NCBI GenBank assembly: GCA_003972855.1
Contig: QOAS01000099.1
Coordinates: 1-16,274, forward strand
DNA length: 16,274 bases
Direction: 5' to 3'
DNA from: Gammaproteobacteria bacterium
Lineage (GTDB): Bacteria > Aquificota > Aquificia > Aquificales > QOAS01
This document shows, piece by piece, positions 15,393-16,274 of the stretch (its first letter is position 1; every line of letters starts with the position of its first letter). A program made the position numbers and the translations under genes. The notes below the pieces were generated by a model. It had not been told where the DNA came from and did no database searches. It worked only from the letters and a program-made list of their open reading frames with translations.

Positions 15393-15610
15393 AGCCCTTT
15401 AAAAACCTCTTCGGCGGGTATAACTTCGGTTTTACCCTCTTCTAATTTTTTTAAACGCTCCTCCGCTATTTTGGTATCCAAATAATCCAAGTAAAAGGTT
15501 AAAGCTTTTGCTATTAGCCTGCTTTTTTTCTCCCCCAATTCCTTAGCAACCCTTTCAAGCTCCAAAGCTAATTCCTCATCCAGGGTTATATTTAACCTTT
15601 TAACACCCAT
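15389..15610 (-). CDS. Ribbon-helix-helix antitoxin of a RelBE-type pair
   Basis: The 73-residue protein starts MGVKRLNITLDEELALELER, the N-terminal strand and first helix of a ribbon-helix-helix DNA-binding domain, followed by KELGEKKSRLIAKAL (second helix). A charged helical tail (45-73) should wrap the toxin. It would neutralise the downstream RelE-like toxin and repress its own operon. Its stop overlaps the toxin ATG by four bases, standard for such pairs. I chose ATG 15610 over a GTG at 15676 because the extra 22 residues would be translated from the promoter and operator repeats. The partner toxin is interrupted, so today the protein may act only as a repressor. Confidence 0.85.
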   Translation of the reverse strand: MGVKRLNITLDEELALELERVAKELGEKKSRLIAKALTFYLDYLDTKIAEERLKKLEEGKTEVIPAEEVFKGL

Positions 15611-15611
15611 A

Positions 15612-15631
15612 AGTGTGTATTGTAGTGTGTA
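15612..15631 (-). promoter_or_regulatory. Tandem operator-like repeats before the antitoxin
   Basis: Two exact copies of AGTGTGTA (15612-15619 and 15624-15631) stand 12 bases apart, start to start, immediately upstream of the antitoxin ATG. Tandem 8-base sites near one helical turn apart are the usual targets of ribbon-helix-helix repressors, so these are likely autoregulatory sites. The 94-bp gap also serves the divergent gene at 15705. Confidence 0.5.
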
Positions 15632-15704
15632 AGTAAAATAATTAAAGTTTTTTACTAAACTATATTTATTCCTCACAAAGTTGCTATTTAAAATTTAACA
15701 CTTT

Positions 15705-16274
15705 ATGGATATAGGAGCTTTTCTAAAAATAGCCCTTTATAGGGTTATCTTTGTCCTAATCGTAGGAATCCCTGCGGTGGAAGTTTTTAGTTTTTTATTT
15801 TTTGGCAATGGAATTGTTATTCAAAAAGTAACGGATGAAACTATTAATGGAAGTGTTAAATTGAGGTTTGATGAAATTTATTTAGGAGGCAATTGGTCCT
15901 TTATTCCCGGAAATTTTACTTTTTATGGCACAGGAACACGAACCAATCAAAGTTATCCCTTAGAAATAGAAGTTCCCAAAGCGGATATCCAGGTAAAAGA
16001 CCCCCTATTGGTGGTAAAAAATCCCGAAATAATAGAACTTGGAAAGTTTAAATTCACAATAAGAAATTTTTCAACAATAGGATGGATATTTTATTTAATC
16101 ATTGCTTGGATTTTGGGAGAGGTTTTGTCATTTTTGGGGGAGTCACTTATTGGATTGGTTTTCTTTGGGTGGAATCCTTTCAGTAATAAAGATATGCTGG
16201 AAAAAGTATTGCCTTCTTTTTCCTTTGACGAATATAAAGAAGTTAAAGTAAAAATAAAAAATGAAACCAATTCT
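15705..16274 (+). CDS. Unknown membrane protein, first 190 residues (runs off the right edge)
   Basis: An open frame runs from ATG 15705 to the window end without a stop. It begins MDIGAFLKIALYRVIFVLIV. There is one hydrophobic segment at about 10-34, then about 90 residues rich in beta-type and aromatic residues (such as GGNWSFIPGNFTFYG) with PLEIEVPKADIQVKDPLLVV. A second hydrophobic region follows at about 124-155 (GWIFYLIIAWILGEVLSF). A charged segment ends the visible part. The layout suggests an outside or periplasmic domain held between two membrane spans. It resembles no family I know. It is divergent from the antitoxin gene with 94 bp between them, and no Shine-Dalgarno precedes the ATG. 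Neighbours give no functional hint. Confidence 0.65.
   Translation, partial: MDIGAFLKIALYRVIFVLIVGIPAVEVFSFLFFGNGIVIQKVTDETINGSVKLRFDEIYLGGNWSFIPGNFTFYGTGTRTNQSYPLEIEVPKADIQVKDPLLVVKNPEIIELGKFKFTIRNFSTIGWIFYLIIAWILGEVLSFLGESLIGLVFFGWNPFSNKDMLEKVLPSFSFDEYKEVKVKIKNETNS

Noticed and set aside
15611..15676. Antitoxin extended to a GTG at 15676.
   Set aside because: The extra residues come from the tandem AGTGTGTA boxes and AT-rich promoter DNA; the ribbon-helix-helix fold starts at MGVKRLNITL.

Overview
The window looks like chromosomal DNA of a thermophilic, deep-branching bacterium of the Aquificota/Desulfurobacteriaceae type. This is an inference from four things: Lys/Glu/Ile-rich proteins at about 40% G+C (judged by eye), an orphan CooS of the divergent 'type V' kind, an EF-Tu of thermophile type, and short scrambled operons with tight spacing. 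I cannot name the species.

Layout, left to right. Minus strand: the 5' end of an EF-Tu gene (1-241) and murC (367-1740). Plus strand: a membrane GAF-GGDEF diguanylate cyclase (1806-3179), UDP-glucose 6-dehydrogenase (3210-4541) and a 74-residue protein with a twin-arginine signal (4538-4762). The end of that small gene overlaps, tail to tail, a minus-strand membrane-anchored PHP-domain protein (4675-5685). Plus strand again: a CDP-alcohol phosphatidyltransferase (5726-6214) and a FetB-type permease (6232-7005). The rest is nearly all minus strand, read from right to left: a ribbon-helix-helix antitoxin (15610-15389), a RelE-type toxin broken by one nonsense codon (15392-15129), a 1162-residue helicase of unknown role (15100-11612), a divergent CooS (11503-9581), a frameshifted outer-membrane barrel gene (9555-8867), HemN (8832-7462) and an OsmC-like protein (7435-6998). 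The last gene (15705 to the edge) is an unknown membrane protein on the plus strand, cut by the window end.

The left half is mainly cell-envelope work: peptidoglycan precursor (MurC), UDP-glucuronate supply (Ugd) next to a c-di-GMP enzyme, phospholipid head-group transfer, and a possible metal exporter. The right half joins redox and cofactor genes (CooS-like, HemN, OsmC) to an accessory segment (helicase plus decayed toxin-antitoxin pair).

Points that stand out: (1) the CooS homologue has Glu where CODH has the cluster ligand Cys295, and has lost most proton-relay histidines, so it probably holds a hybrid-cluster-like centre and not a Ni C-cluster. (2) The palindromes GATC, TCGA and GGCC are each absent from all 16.3 kb. 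(3) The large helicase has no familiar accessory domain. (4) Two genes in the right half are visibly broken. (5) Only tuf and cooS have clear Shine-Dalgarno sites, and several start regions (ugd, cooS, hemN) lie in possible hairpins. No tRNA, rRNA, CRISPR array or insertion sequence was seen.
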